NCBI GenBank assembly: GCA_027382625.1
Contig: JAJKFJ010023776.1
Location: 1-10,294 of the forward strand
Source of the DNA: Tetmemena sp. SeJ-2015
Lineage: Eukaryota > Ciliophora > Spirotrichea > Sporadotrichida > Oxytrichidae
Reading direction: 5' to 3'
DNA: 10,294 nt
A model generated the notes under the pieces. It did no database searches. It had not been told where the DNA came from and saw only the letters and a list, made by a program, of their open reading frames with translations. Position numbers and translations under genes: made by a program. Below, piece by piece: positions 1 through 7,491 of this stretch; positions within the stretch are counted from its first letter, which is position 1; every line of letters starts with the position of its first letter.

Positions 1-6
1 TTCTAT

Positions 7-119
7 AATAGGAGGTACTAGTGACCGATTTAACTTTTAGATCGATTTTAATATTAAGTCGTTTAATAATTTGTCAGTGGTAGGGTTAATAATAGAAGGT
101 ACTAGTGGTCGATTTAACT
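7..119. repeat. two direct repeat units spaced 84 bp
   Basis: Bases 7-35 and 91-119 are the same 29-base unit with three mismatches, containing AGGTACTAGTG followed by CGATTTAACT. The offset is 84 bases. The first unit begins almost at the window edge, so this may be the tail of a longer tandem array. The function is unknown. The sequence just downstream (about 140-190) is a loose run of GATT/TTAATT words and adds nothing beyond low complexity. Confidence 0.6.
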
Positions 120-600
120 AAAGTTGGAATTTAAGGATAGGATGATTTAATTAGTGATTGATTTAATTATTGATTGATTAATGATTAGGAATTTAATTTG
201 TTTCTGGAAAATTTTTAACATTCAATTCTAATATCGTAATATTACAACTGATTAATTAATTTTCATCAAATTGCGAAGATTTTTTCTTTTTAAAATAGTA
301 AAACTCATCGAAAGTATCTTTAAGTAAATTTATTTTTAAATTCCCTAATCTTAATATATTTTAGAATAATTAAAATCTCAAAAAAGTTAAAGATAATGTA
401 TTATGCTTGGTATCTATAAAATATTTTACTATATTTTTTTATAATGAAACTAAAGTTTAATTCTTACAAAAAACAGAGATATTAATTATAGTTTCGAAAT
501 TTTATCATTTATTTATACTGCAGGTGAAACAGGAGATGAAGTTTACATTCAAAGAAGTCTCAGCCAAATATAATTTAGCAATAATAAATTTATTACTTAC
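120..600. other. AT-rich stretch without a recognisable gene
   Basis: This is non-coding AT-rich DNA up to about 490. From about 496 to 720 one plus-strand frame is open under the ciliate code, and its first part (around 520-590) has a mixed, protein-like composition with residues such as AGETGDEVYIQRSLSQ. The frame ends at TGA 718-720. It has no convincing start and no family resemblance, so it could be a small MDS of some other locus or chance. I do not call it a gene. Confidence 0.3.
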
Positions 601-679
601 ATGGGATCATAGCTAATATATTTGAATGACTTATTGTATAAGATCGACTTCATATGCGTAAGTGGAATAATAGAAATAC

Positions 680-761
680 AAGACTACTTACCTTCAAAAT
701 ATTTGTCTGAATGGTTGTGAAAAGTAGTAGTCTTAGTAGCTGCAAAACGAGTCAGACAAAT
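680..761. repeat. two interleaved inverted repeats
   Basis: AAGACTACT at 680-688 is the reverse complement of AGTAGTCTT at 726-734. ATTTGTCTGA at 701-710 is the reverse complement of TCAGACAAAT at 752-761. The arms are in A-B-A'-B' order, so in RNA they would cross like a pseudoknot rather than nest. No gene is recognised here. Chance is possible for arms of this length, so this is listed only as a structure that can be seen. Confidence 0.4.
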
Positions 762-889
762 TTAATCCCAGAGACACCTTTTATCCGTATCTTGATTAAT
801 TAAAACCACCTCTTCCTTAAAAATTTAACGACGATTTTTAATTAAGGAAAGACGCTGGCAAACAAGGGACTACAAGGGCTATTGGAATC

Positions 890-1314
890 TAGATATTATA
901 GCTTATAATTTAATAAAAAAGAGAATTAAATTAGATATAAAAATGAAATAGAATAAATCAGTGACAGTTGAAGTGTGTCCAATTTAAATAATTATGACAC
1001 TATTTGATTCAGCATAAAATTATAAGAACTTTTCATCCTTGCAACTTTTGTGTGGGAGCGCACACGTAAGAGTTATAAGCGTCACAAGTTCAGACGACGG
1101 CGAAGACGAAGATGATGATGAAGAGTACGCGACATATCTCGCTACTGAGAAGTGATATGAAGATGATTAAAGAAGAATCTCATTTTAATTTTTTATTCTT
1201 TATTGAGCAAGCTGCAGATCAGGGCGTGAATATGTGATTTCAACTGGCACGAAGTTGAAACTCTCCATTTATTATTTTAATAAATCACCGATTTTAATTA
1301 AAATTCAAACTATA
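890..1314. repeat. dispersed 425-bp repeat, copy 1 (decayed coding)
   Basis: This stretch aligns almost end to end with 7909-8332 in the same orientation, with roughly four bases in five identical by eye. Similarity starts at TAGATATTATAGC and stops near CAACTATA, and the flanks do not match. Under the ciliate code both copies read alike at the start, as D-I-I-A-x-N-L-I-K-K-R-I-K-L-D, up to a shared C-G-S-A. They read alike again near the end, as M-K-M-I-K-E followed by Q-A-x-D-x-G-V-N and TGA. The acidic middle (about 1088-1130) has indels that put copy 1 out of frame. This looks like the 3' part of an old coding mobile element or gene family. The family is not recognised. Confidence 0.75.
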
Positions 1315-2114
1315 CCTACCACCACTTCCAGAATCAAAGCTCAGCCTTCTCTGCATGGAATACAGGAGCAATCTGAGCATTAAAAATAGTCAAGTGGAGT
1401 TTTTACACAGAAAGTATGGTTGGGAAAGCCGCTGATTTGCAAATAAATAATGTGAAGGCCTCAGCGTTTTCGATTCCTTGGGACCCAATTATCAAGCTAC
1501 GAGTCGACCATAATAACTACACTCCACTCCTGGATGGCTGCTAGATCTTAAGCAAGCACCATATTATAATCCATGGATCTTTTTTTTTAAAAGTAAATCA
1601 AGGCCTAAATATCATAAATAGCCTCTCTAGGATACTGAAAACTACCTAGACACTTTCTAAAAATTCTACAGACACGCTGGTTCAGTTCAGGGAGAGAGTT
1701 TCAATGCAGAAGGCGATAACTATCATTAAGTTGGCAATAGTCAAAGTGATGCGGTAAATGTATACTCAATACCCTTCAGTCCTCAGGGGCAGTTCACGTA
1801 ATAAAAGGTGCCATGCTCACCGTGAGGTACTTATCAGACGACAAGGCTTTGAGCTTTTTGAACAAAAGGAAGTGTTTACAGCCTTAACATTTACCTGTCT
1901 CCTCCCATCAATCACTCAGAGAATTTATTGAGCTACGCTAGACAGATAGAAGCATCCTTTTCTTGCTGACGTAGGAAAGTTAGAGAGTTGTCGTAGCTAC
2001 AACGATAGATATTCAAGAAGATGCAAGCGCTCTACGACCACTTTAATAGCTTCATGAAGAATGGAAGATCGAGTGCTTGGGAACGGAACTTAAATGGATT
2101 GCATTTTATACTGC
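1300..2114 (+). pseudogene. GC-richer, coding-like block with frame changes; family unknown
   Basis: Base composition here is clearly richer in G+C than the AT-rich DNA around it, as in ciliate coding DNA. Several overlapping open frames exist under the TAA/TAG=Gln code. One runs from ATG 1416 to TGA 1929-1931 (171 codons, starting M-V-G-K-A-A-D-L-Q). A second is open from about 1753 to TGA 2215-2217 and contains LTVRYLSDDKALSFLNKRK. A third, around 1610-1825, contains FNAEGDNYHQVGNSQSDAV. No single frame is convincing throughout. Two readings fit: a decayed gene with indels, or coding segments separated by short undetected eliminated pieces. I see no catalytic motif and give no function. Chance open frames of this length are common when TGA is the only stop. 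Confidence 0.35.
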
Positions 2115-2944
2115 TCTGTAAAAAATCCTTCCTTCTCATACTATAAATAATTTATTTATAAGCAAGGTTATATAGCAACGGCACAGAAGCAGATGGAGAG
2201 CAACCAAGTCAGCATGAACTAGAAGATAGAGGATCAAAAGTGACAGTTCATGATGTACAACTAAAGCAACATATAGATCCTAAGAGAAAGAGAGAAAATA
2301 GTGGAGGAGCAAGATAAACAACGAGCCGAAGAGCAATAACTAAGAGCGAGAGTTAAAATTATCCGTATAATCGATAACGAAGAGCTCGACATAAAGTAGA
2401 GAGAAGCTCGAAGGATTATTCGCAAAAATCGTTCTTCAGCTGAGGCCAGAAGTAAGAAACCCAGATTCAAGAAACTATGGCTGATTCTGACAGTAAATCT
2501 GCATATCCTCAATCCAATAGGAAATATCTCAATCTTAAAAGCCAGCACAGACAGGAAGAAACTAAATAGGCAGTTTATGAGAAGATGCAAATATTTGAGC
2601 TCTGGGTTGTTGAAATGAAAGTATTCTAATAATGCTCTAACCCCTAATAAACAATGATCTTATACTATTAGATATTTTCTTCACTGACTAGAACTTTTAT
2701 AAATAGGACTCTAGATCATATAGACTAGAGAATGGAGGAGCTATTTAGTGCGTTAACTGCAAAAGAATTCAGATAAAGAATTCTTAATTTACGAACTACC
2801 TAAGTTTGCTTGGAGGAGCTCTTTACATTCAAGAAGATTAAAGCTATATTTAAAGTAAAGAATCAGGTTTAAACAGGGATCTATAATTATCGAATAATCA
2901 GTTTTATAAATATTAAATTTATTCAAATAAGAATGATAAAATGA
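2115..2944 (+). pseudogene. coiled-coil protein relic with one TGA and one frameshift
   Basis: In one plus-strand frame, 2115 to about 2470 gives a strongly charged, heptad-like protein rich in E, K, R and Q, for example VEEQDKQRAEEQQLRARVK. It continues into R-R-I-I-R-K-N-R-S-S-A-E-A-R-S-K-K-P. A single TGA (2241-2243) interrupts this frame. Near 2470 the protein-like reading moves to another frame, open from ATG 2477 to TGA 2942-2944 (155 codons, beginning MADSDSKSAYPQSNRKYLN). The last 30 or so codons are AT-rich and probably not coding. The composition and the smooth hand-over between frames suggest a former coiled-coil gene damaged by a stop and an indel. A tiny IES at the frame change is an alternative. 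The partner and role are unknown. The minus-strand open frame at 2261-2590 is its shadow. Confidence 0.4.
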
Positions 2945-3613
2945 AATTCAAGCCGAAGTCATGCGTTGTTGCCTGAACTATCTCCAAGTAATTGAGAACA
3001 GTTCTTTGCTTTTATGCTTAAAAATTGGCATAAAATTTATCTGGATGTTAAATTAGAAAGGATTTAATATACCAAAAAAGTAAATCTTAACTTAATTTGT
3101 CAAAGATTATATCTAATTAAAAAAAATTTTCTCCTTGAATATTTAATATAAAAATAAATTTAGATCTTTCCTATTGAATTCATCTTTTTATTTTTAAATG
3201 CTTGTTTATTGCTTATACTCTATTTATACTTATATGGAAACAAAATATTCTTATTCCATAAGTGAATTTAGTGCAGGACTTCTAATTTAATACAAAAATA
3301 TGCTTAAAGCCAATTTATTTATTATTTTTTTATTTCTAAGATTTGTATTTAATCAGATAGTTAATGTTTCTTTTATTATCAAAGTCCTATAAAATAAGAA
3401 GATAATTATAAAATATTATTAATTAAAAATAATTATAGTTTTTATTTTAAAAATAAATTTAATATAATTATGATAAATTTAACTAATTGTGTGAGAAATA
3501 AAAATATTTCTCAATAATTAAGATTTCGAATAAAAGGAGCTTTAAGGTAATCTCTTTATGATCATCTTTAGTTTATTATTTGTTTAAAAAGATTTTCTTT
3601 CTATTTAATTAAA
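2945..3613. other. AT-rich DNA before MDS A, no gene seen
   Basis: This is very AT-rich and of low complexity. The frame of MDS A happens to stay open back through an ATG at 3470, but the residues there do not resemble the beta-helix repeats. I therefore place the start of recognisable coding near 3614. The 5' part of the gene must lie on another segment, so this stretch is probably an IES or intergenic DNA. No pointer partner was found for the left edge of MDS A. Confidence 0.5.
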
Positions 3614-4474
3614 ATATGTTATACTAACTGCTCATCAATTCTTGGTGGCGCTATATACCTAGACAATGCATAAAATACTTCTATTATATCATCTTTGTTT
3701 ACAAACAACACAGCGATATTAAATTCTGAAGCAGGAGGTTAAGGAGGTTCAATATATTTTACAAGTAGTGGTGTTTCTAGCAATACCAGATTGATTATAG
3801 ATTCGGATAGCAGATTTATCAGTAACTAGGCAGAATCTAGTGGAGGAGCTATTTACTGGGAAGTTTAGGAAGTTTACTTCAATTCTACTGGTTCTATTAG
3901 CTAATCTCATAAAACTTATGGCACAGAGGAATATGCACAAATGTTTTAACAAAATAAAGCTGACTCTTATGGAAGTGATATTGCTGGAGGAATTCAGTAG
4001 ATCTAAATCATAGAAAAAGATGAGTATTAAAAGTATACTTCAACTACTGAAGCTACAGAGAATGCAAGAAGATTATACAACATAACTTAATTAAGCTAAA
4101 ATGAGTAGTTCTATCAAAATTTTTAAAGTGGACAACAGATAGAGAACATATATGTAGCACTGACTGATATTTATGGCTAAATCATTTAAAATTAGGATGA
4201 TGTGGTGGTTAGAATTTTGGTAAATACCTCATTTAACTAAGATCTGGAAGCAGCTCAAAAATACTCTCCTGTCATTTAAGGATCAAATACATTTTAATTT
4301 ACAAATGGTGTCGTAGAAATTCAAAACCTTTACTTCTATTCAACTCCAGGGTTCAACCACAGTTTATATATGACTACAGATTCAATAGATCTTAACACAG
4401 AGGCCAGCCAGTAAATAATGAAAGATTTAAATTCTTCTGACTTGAACTAATCATTATTCTATAAAATATTTTAA
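3614..4474 (+). CDS. MDS A: beta-helix (POMP-like) repeats of a large surface protein, N-terminal part missing
   Basis: The segment reads as about 287 codons with no TGA when TAA and TAG are glutamine. Two copies of the polymorphic-membrane-protein type motif are visible. C-S-S-I-L-G-G-A-I-Y (3629-3658) is followed by S-L-F-T-N-N-T-A, and R-F-I-S-N-Q-A-E-S-S-G-G-A-I-Y-W ends near 3859. Such F-x-x-N and GGAI repeats build parallel beta-helices in large secreted or surface proteins, and ciliates carry many genes of this kind joined to cysteine-rich and membrane domains. The remaining residues (about 3900-4474) look like an extracellular linker with several N-x-S/T sites. There is no start codon or signal peptide, so the gene is incomplete on the left. 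After 4474 the frame meets TGA at 4481-4483, and coding resumes at 4822. The exact ligand or cell role cannot be told. The minus-strand open frame at 3749-3952 is a shadow. Confidence 0.85.
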
Positions 4475-4821
4475 GGAGCCTGAATGCAATCCTTCCCTTC
4501 ATCATAGTTAAGGTTTCTCATTAAAAATTGGAGCTAAAAATATAGAAGAATCATCAACTTTTATATTGATCAAAAGGGAAAATAAAAAGTTTCCACTTCC
4601 CAGCATTCATGAAAATAAAAATTTCACTCCTATAATGGTCAAACGATACCTGTTAATTAATTTTGTAGTGTTACTCTACACACAAACATAAGAAATGCAT
4701 TGTTTTTGTGAAGCTTCGTGAATCTTCAAAAAAATTTGAATTAGCGAATTTTACTTCATATTATTCATTATAAACAAGAAATCTAAAAAACCACCTATTT
4801 TCTAAGAATAATGGCTGACTG
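4475..4821. other. putative IES 1 (354 bp with one pointer copy)
   Basis: ATTTTAA at 4468-4474 recurs at 4822-4828. Removing one copy with the DNA between them (354 bases) joins MDS A to MDS B in frame, reading F-Y-K-I-F-Q-Y-I-Q-K-E-V across the junction. The enclosed DNA has TGA in the coding frame at 4481-4483. It also has a coding-looking stretch in another frame (4485 to about 4720), which keeps some doubt about the exact boundary. A seven-base AT-only pointer could be chance on its own. The support comes from the restored frame and from flanking protein that fits one family. Confidence 0.55.
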
Positions 4822-5248
4822 ATTTTAATATATCCAAAAAGAAGTTTTCTTAGAACGTTTAATGTTATAAATTGGAATTAGTGAGAAATAGAAGCATGAT
4901 ATCCCTTAATTCTAGCAAGTTGATTTGGTTACCCTGAAGGGATCTTTATTTGCCTTTTAATTTAAGTTAGATTTGAACAAAAATATATTGATTGAACTTA
5001 GAAAATGTTAGCTTGGAGAGCAGCTTACTCCTGCAGGAAAATGTTTGATGTGTGAAGAAGGAACCTACTCACTTTATGAAATGACTGATTCAGGCGATTG
5101 CTTGGCTTGCCCTAAAAATGCTATTTGTAGAGGAGGAGCAGATATAGGCCCAAATTTGGGATACTGGAGAGATAGTAACCTCTCATCTATTTTCCTAAAA
5201 TGCTATTAAGAATCCTCTTGTTTAGGTTATGTGGAACCTAATTTTAAT
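4822..5248 (+). CDS. MDS B: cysteine-rich domain of the surface protein
   Basis: The segment is open in one frame until TGA 5279-5281. The coding part ends within the pointer at 5240-5248. It reads a beta-rich lead (V-T-L-K-G-S-L-F-A-F-Q-F-K-L) and then a dense cysteine pattern. That pattern is L-R-K-C, A-G-K-C-L-M-C-E-E-G-T-Y-S-L, G-D-C-L-A-C-P-K-N-A-I-C-R-G-G-A and G-P-N-L-G-Y-W-R, ending in L-K-C-Y-Q-E-S-S-C-L-G-Y-V-E-P-N-F-N. This is the characteristic Cys-rich stretch found after beta-helix repeats in giant ciliate membrane proteins, comparable to growth-factor-receptor-like or GCC2/GCC3 cysteine repeats, and it is extracellular. TAA and TAG codons for Gln fall inside conserved parts, for example in K-C-Y-Q-E-S. 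This block and the start of MDS C are the clearest anchors of the gene. Confidence 0.92.
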
Positions 5249-6614
5249 CAAATTAAAACCTAGAAACTTAATCTCTATTGATTTTTCAATCTTAAAAATG
5301 GAATTTAAATAATAAGGAAATATTGTACTTTAATTTTTTAATTTCTAAATAAAACAACAAAAATTAATACAAAAATAACAGATATAACTTTGATACAATA
5401 ATTTATTTAGGAAACTTCATCATTAAAAGACTTTTAGGAAATAAAAATTGATAAAGCCAAGACTTATAATATAGGAAATACTGAAGATCCAAAAAATTAT
5501 AAGGTTCTCTCTTAGCGAAATTTCTGATGTATTAATAAAATTAGTAATCGCTCAGTTAATTTCGACTAAAATTAACATTATAGCCATTGATGAGCCTCTC
5601 TTATTTATTTTTAGTTTATCCTCACTATTAATCTGAAGAAATTATTGAAAAATCCTAAATCATTCAGGCTCACCAGAAACGTGTCTTATTATAATTTACT
5701 CTTTATTCAATAATTTATTAATCAATCATACTTTATTTAAAGGAAGCTTTCTCTTTAAAATTTATTGATCTTATACTAGCATTAAAAAGATGGAATTTTA
5801 AATGATGGGTAAGTTTAATTGAAGAAATAGTTTACACAAAATTTTTTTAAAAAATATTCAATAAAGAATAGTGTGAAAATATATTCCTTGTAACTGATTA
5901 AACTTTTCGTATTACTTTACTATAAAATTTGTATCAAAGGTAGCTCTAGAGGGTTAAAATAAGAAAGAAGCAGTATTTAATTAACTTTTACAATTTTCAA
6001 AAGAGCTATATATTTTATTTTTGATTGGTATCTAAAAAATGCTTAAATAAGCGAAATAAAATCCTTATTCTATTTTATTATCATAATCTTTTTAATTCAA
6101 GATCTCCTACAATAAACCAGACAGTTTTCGCTAATGTCTTCTAAAAAGATTGAAAATGAGCTCTAAGTTTTGGATTAGGGCATTTTGCAAAACTTCAAGC
6201 TTGAATGCTCTATTTTTACAGGTTAAAAGGCTCAAGAGATAATTTCCTTTTAGATAAATGATAATCTCTAAAATAAAGAAAGAGCAGAATCAATCTTTTA
6301 CTTTATCCATAAAAAAAATCATTAAAGGTTGTCGCTAGAATAAAAATTTTAGCATTTTTTCTCCTTCTTTAATTAATAATCCACTAGCTTCTTCCTTTGA
6401 AATTAAACATTAAAATTTAAAATCTTCTATTCTCTTTATATTTAAGTCTTATTTATGAATTATTCATCTTATCTTGTACATAGGATAATAACTGATTTTC
6501 TAATTCAGTACGATAAGTGCTGTTTTAAGAAATTGATTATTAATTATATTCCTAAAATTTTACTTTACTTTACTTTACATCTTATCTTTGATTTTTCATT
6601 CTCTCCAAATTAAA
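5249..6614. other. IES 2 (1375 bp with one pointer copy), 9-bp pointer AATTTTAAT
   Basis: AATTTTAAT at 5240-5248 is repeated exactly at 6615-6623. Its removal joins V-E-P-N-F-N to C-G-F-I-G-E-C-L-E-G-Y in frame. That is the expected passage from one cysteine cluster to the next in this protein family. The 1375-base offset is not a multiple of three, so the gene changes frame across it and only precise removal restores the protein. Both ends also carry CAAATTAAAA (5249-5258 and 6606-6615). Next to the pointer this gives a short palindrome at each end, TTTTAAT-CAA-ATTAAAA on the left and ATTAAAA-A-TTTTAAT on the right. The interior contains coding-like sequence, described separately. Confidence 0.85.
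5499..6400 (+). pseudogene. coding-like sequence inside IES 2, interrupted; family uncertain
   Basis: Several adjoining plus-strand readings look protein-like. The first (5499 to TGA 5634) contains LIKLVIAQLISTKINIIAID followed by E-P. The second (5515-6024) contains SEEIIEKSQIIQAHQKRVLL and, after one in-frame TGA at 5803-5805, NIFLVTDQTFRITLLQNLYQ. The third (about 6119 to TGA 6398-6400) contains KIENELQVLDQGILQNFKLE. GTAAGT at 5809-5814, just after the TGA, could be a splice donor. The hydrophobic run ending I-D-E-P resembles a Walker B strand of ABC/AAA-type ATPases, but no Walker A loop was found, so I do not assign a function. Possibilities are a decayed or germline-limited gene, or MDS blocks of another locus nested in this IES. 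Confidence 0.35.
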
Positions 6615-6835
6615 AATTTTAATTGTGGATTTATTGGAGAGTGTCTGGAAGGTTATAATGGAGTTCTTTGTGCAAACTGTTAAAATGGATATTATAGAGT
6701 GGCTAACTTTGAATGCAAGCAATGCCCTAGTTAAGCAGTTTAGCTTATAAAATTAATTTTTGCAATAATTGGGATGATTTTGATCATAGTGTTACTTGCT
6801 TATTCAAGTAGCAACTTATTATAAACATAATATTA
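6615..6835 (+). CDS. MDS C, first part: EGF-like cysteines and membrane helix
   Basis: From the right-hand pointer the frame reads C-G-F-I-G-E-C-L-E-G-Y-N-G-V-L-C-A-N-C-Q-N-G-Y-Y-R, then F-E-C-K-Q-C-P-S. This is a compact EGF-like cluster typical of these ciliate surface proteins just outside the membrane. It is followed by about 22 hydrophobic residues (LIKLIFAIIGMILIIVLLAY, about 6744-6803), a clear transmembrane segment. The frame then runs into the inserted element at the TA at 6834-6835. Removing that element lets the same frame continue at 7151. Confidence 0.9.
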
Positions 6836-6854
6836 TCCGTTCAGCCCCGATTTT
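6836..6854 (+). repeat. left terminal inverted repeat of the MITE-like element
   Basis: This is a perfect 19-base match to the reverse complement of 7132-7150. With the adjoining TA the mirrored unit is 21 bases. Confidence 0.95.
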
Positions 6855-7131
6855 TGACTACTGGCTAGGTAGCCAGCTTGCCCAGTAAGTAGCCAGTGTT
6901 TTTAGTATTTTTACTGAACTACAGAGAAGTGGCTTCAAATCCATCCATTATTTGCATGTTGCAGTCCCCTACAATTGTGGGATTTAATAAAGCAAAATTA
7001 CCTTTTTTTTCCAAACTTTTGTAGCAATACTCGGCAGACAAGGAGCGCTTACAGTACCAAGTTTTAATATAGATGGCAAGTGCTACGTCTCGTTCGTTCA
7101 GGTCTTACAGAATCAAACTGAAAATTCTTTG

Positions 7132-7150
7132 AAAATCGGGGCTGAACGGA
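7132..7150 (-). repeat. right terminal inverted repeat of the MITE-like element
   Basis: This reads AAAATCGGGGCTGAACGGA and is followed by TA. It mirrors 6836-6854 without a mismatch. Confidence 0.95.
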
Positions 7151-7491
7151 TACTATAAAGAATTCAAGCATATTTTGCCAAGACAAATAATAAAATTTCC
7201 TAATATAGGTAAGAATTTAAAAGATGATTAAGTCATTTGCTAATTATAATTAAATAGATAATGATTAATTAGACGCTACAATAGAAGCCATTTTCCTTTT
7301 CCAGCTAGATTTACTCCTTCTGTAGATAAATTCTCATTTTTAAACAATAGCTTATTCATGAAAACTATCTAAGTAAGCTCAATTTAGTTTTGTAATCCCC
7401 AAAAAAGAATTTCATAATTAAATAACGGAGAGAAGTAAGAATCACTCTATTTTAAAAGCTTAATCAATTTGATAATGTCTTTTATTTTAGA
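7151..7491 (+). CDS. MDS C, second part: loop and next membrane segment, with an in-frame TGA
   Basis: The frame continues from the TA as Y-Y-K-E-F-K-H-I-L-P-R-Q-I-I-K-F-P-N-I-G-K, a basic, probably cytosolic loop. It meets TGA at 7262-7264 but stays protein-like in the same frame afterwards. The later part reads P-F-P-A-R-F-T-P-S-V-D-K-F-S-F-L-N-N and then E-S-L-Y-F-K-S-L-I-N-L-I-M-S-F-I-L. That last run matches the place and character of the helix that follows the loop in this family. The TGA could mark a very short IES. ATTAA at 7249-7253 and 7264-7268 would remove 15 bp and keep the frame. ATGATTAA at 7224-7231 and 7261-7268 would remove 37 bp but shift the frame into an early stop. It could equally be a real lesion in a decayed allele. 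The frame runs into TGA 7502-7504 beyond the pointer at 7485. Confidence 0.6.

Larger units (their letters stand above)
6836..7150. mobile_element. MITE-like element with 19-bp perfect inverted ends and TA duplication
   Basis: The left end TCCGTTCAGCCCCGATTTT (6836-6854) is the exact reverse complement of the right end (7132-7150). Each end is bordered by TA (6834-6835 and 7151-7152). The element is 315 bp, clearly GC-richer than its surroundings, and has no transposase-sized open frame. The interior has further inverted words near the left end, such as ACTGGCTA and TAGCCAGT (about 6859-6900). The TA target duplication with terminal inverted repeats fits a non-autonomous Tc1/mariner-like element. 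The insertion splits a coding region. Taking out the element with one TA (317 bp) restores the reading frame exactly (N-L-L-Q-T-Q-Y-Y-Y-K-E-F-K-H). In this organism it would therefore have to be removed like an IES. Confidence 0.9.

Noticed and set aside
2261..2590. 109-codon minus-strand open frame
   Set aside because: It is read with the standard code, which is wrong here. Its protein is an Ile/Leu/Ser-rich mirror of the charged coiled-coil frame on the plus strand.
3749..3952. 67-codon minus-strand open frame
   Set aside because: It lies wholly opposite MDS A, whose GGAIY repeats make the plus strand the coding one.
5594..6400. 268-codon open frame in IES 2 taken as one gene
   Set aside because: Over 5640-6020 a competing frame has a clearly more protein-like composition. 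Only the last part (from about 6119) is convincing in this frame. Length alone is weak evidence when TGA is the only stop.
7262..7264. TGA read as an amino acid
   Set aside because: Other frames and the ends of coding-like segments behave as if TGA is stop, and no second conserved-position TGA supports recoding.
7224..7268. 37-bp IES with the 8-bp pointer ATGATTAA as the preferred explanation
   Set aside because: Its removal shifts the frame away from the downstream membrane segment and meets TGA within about 35 codons.
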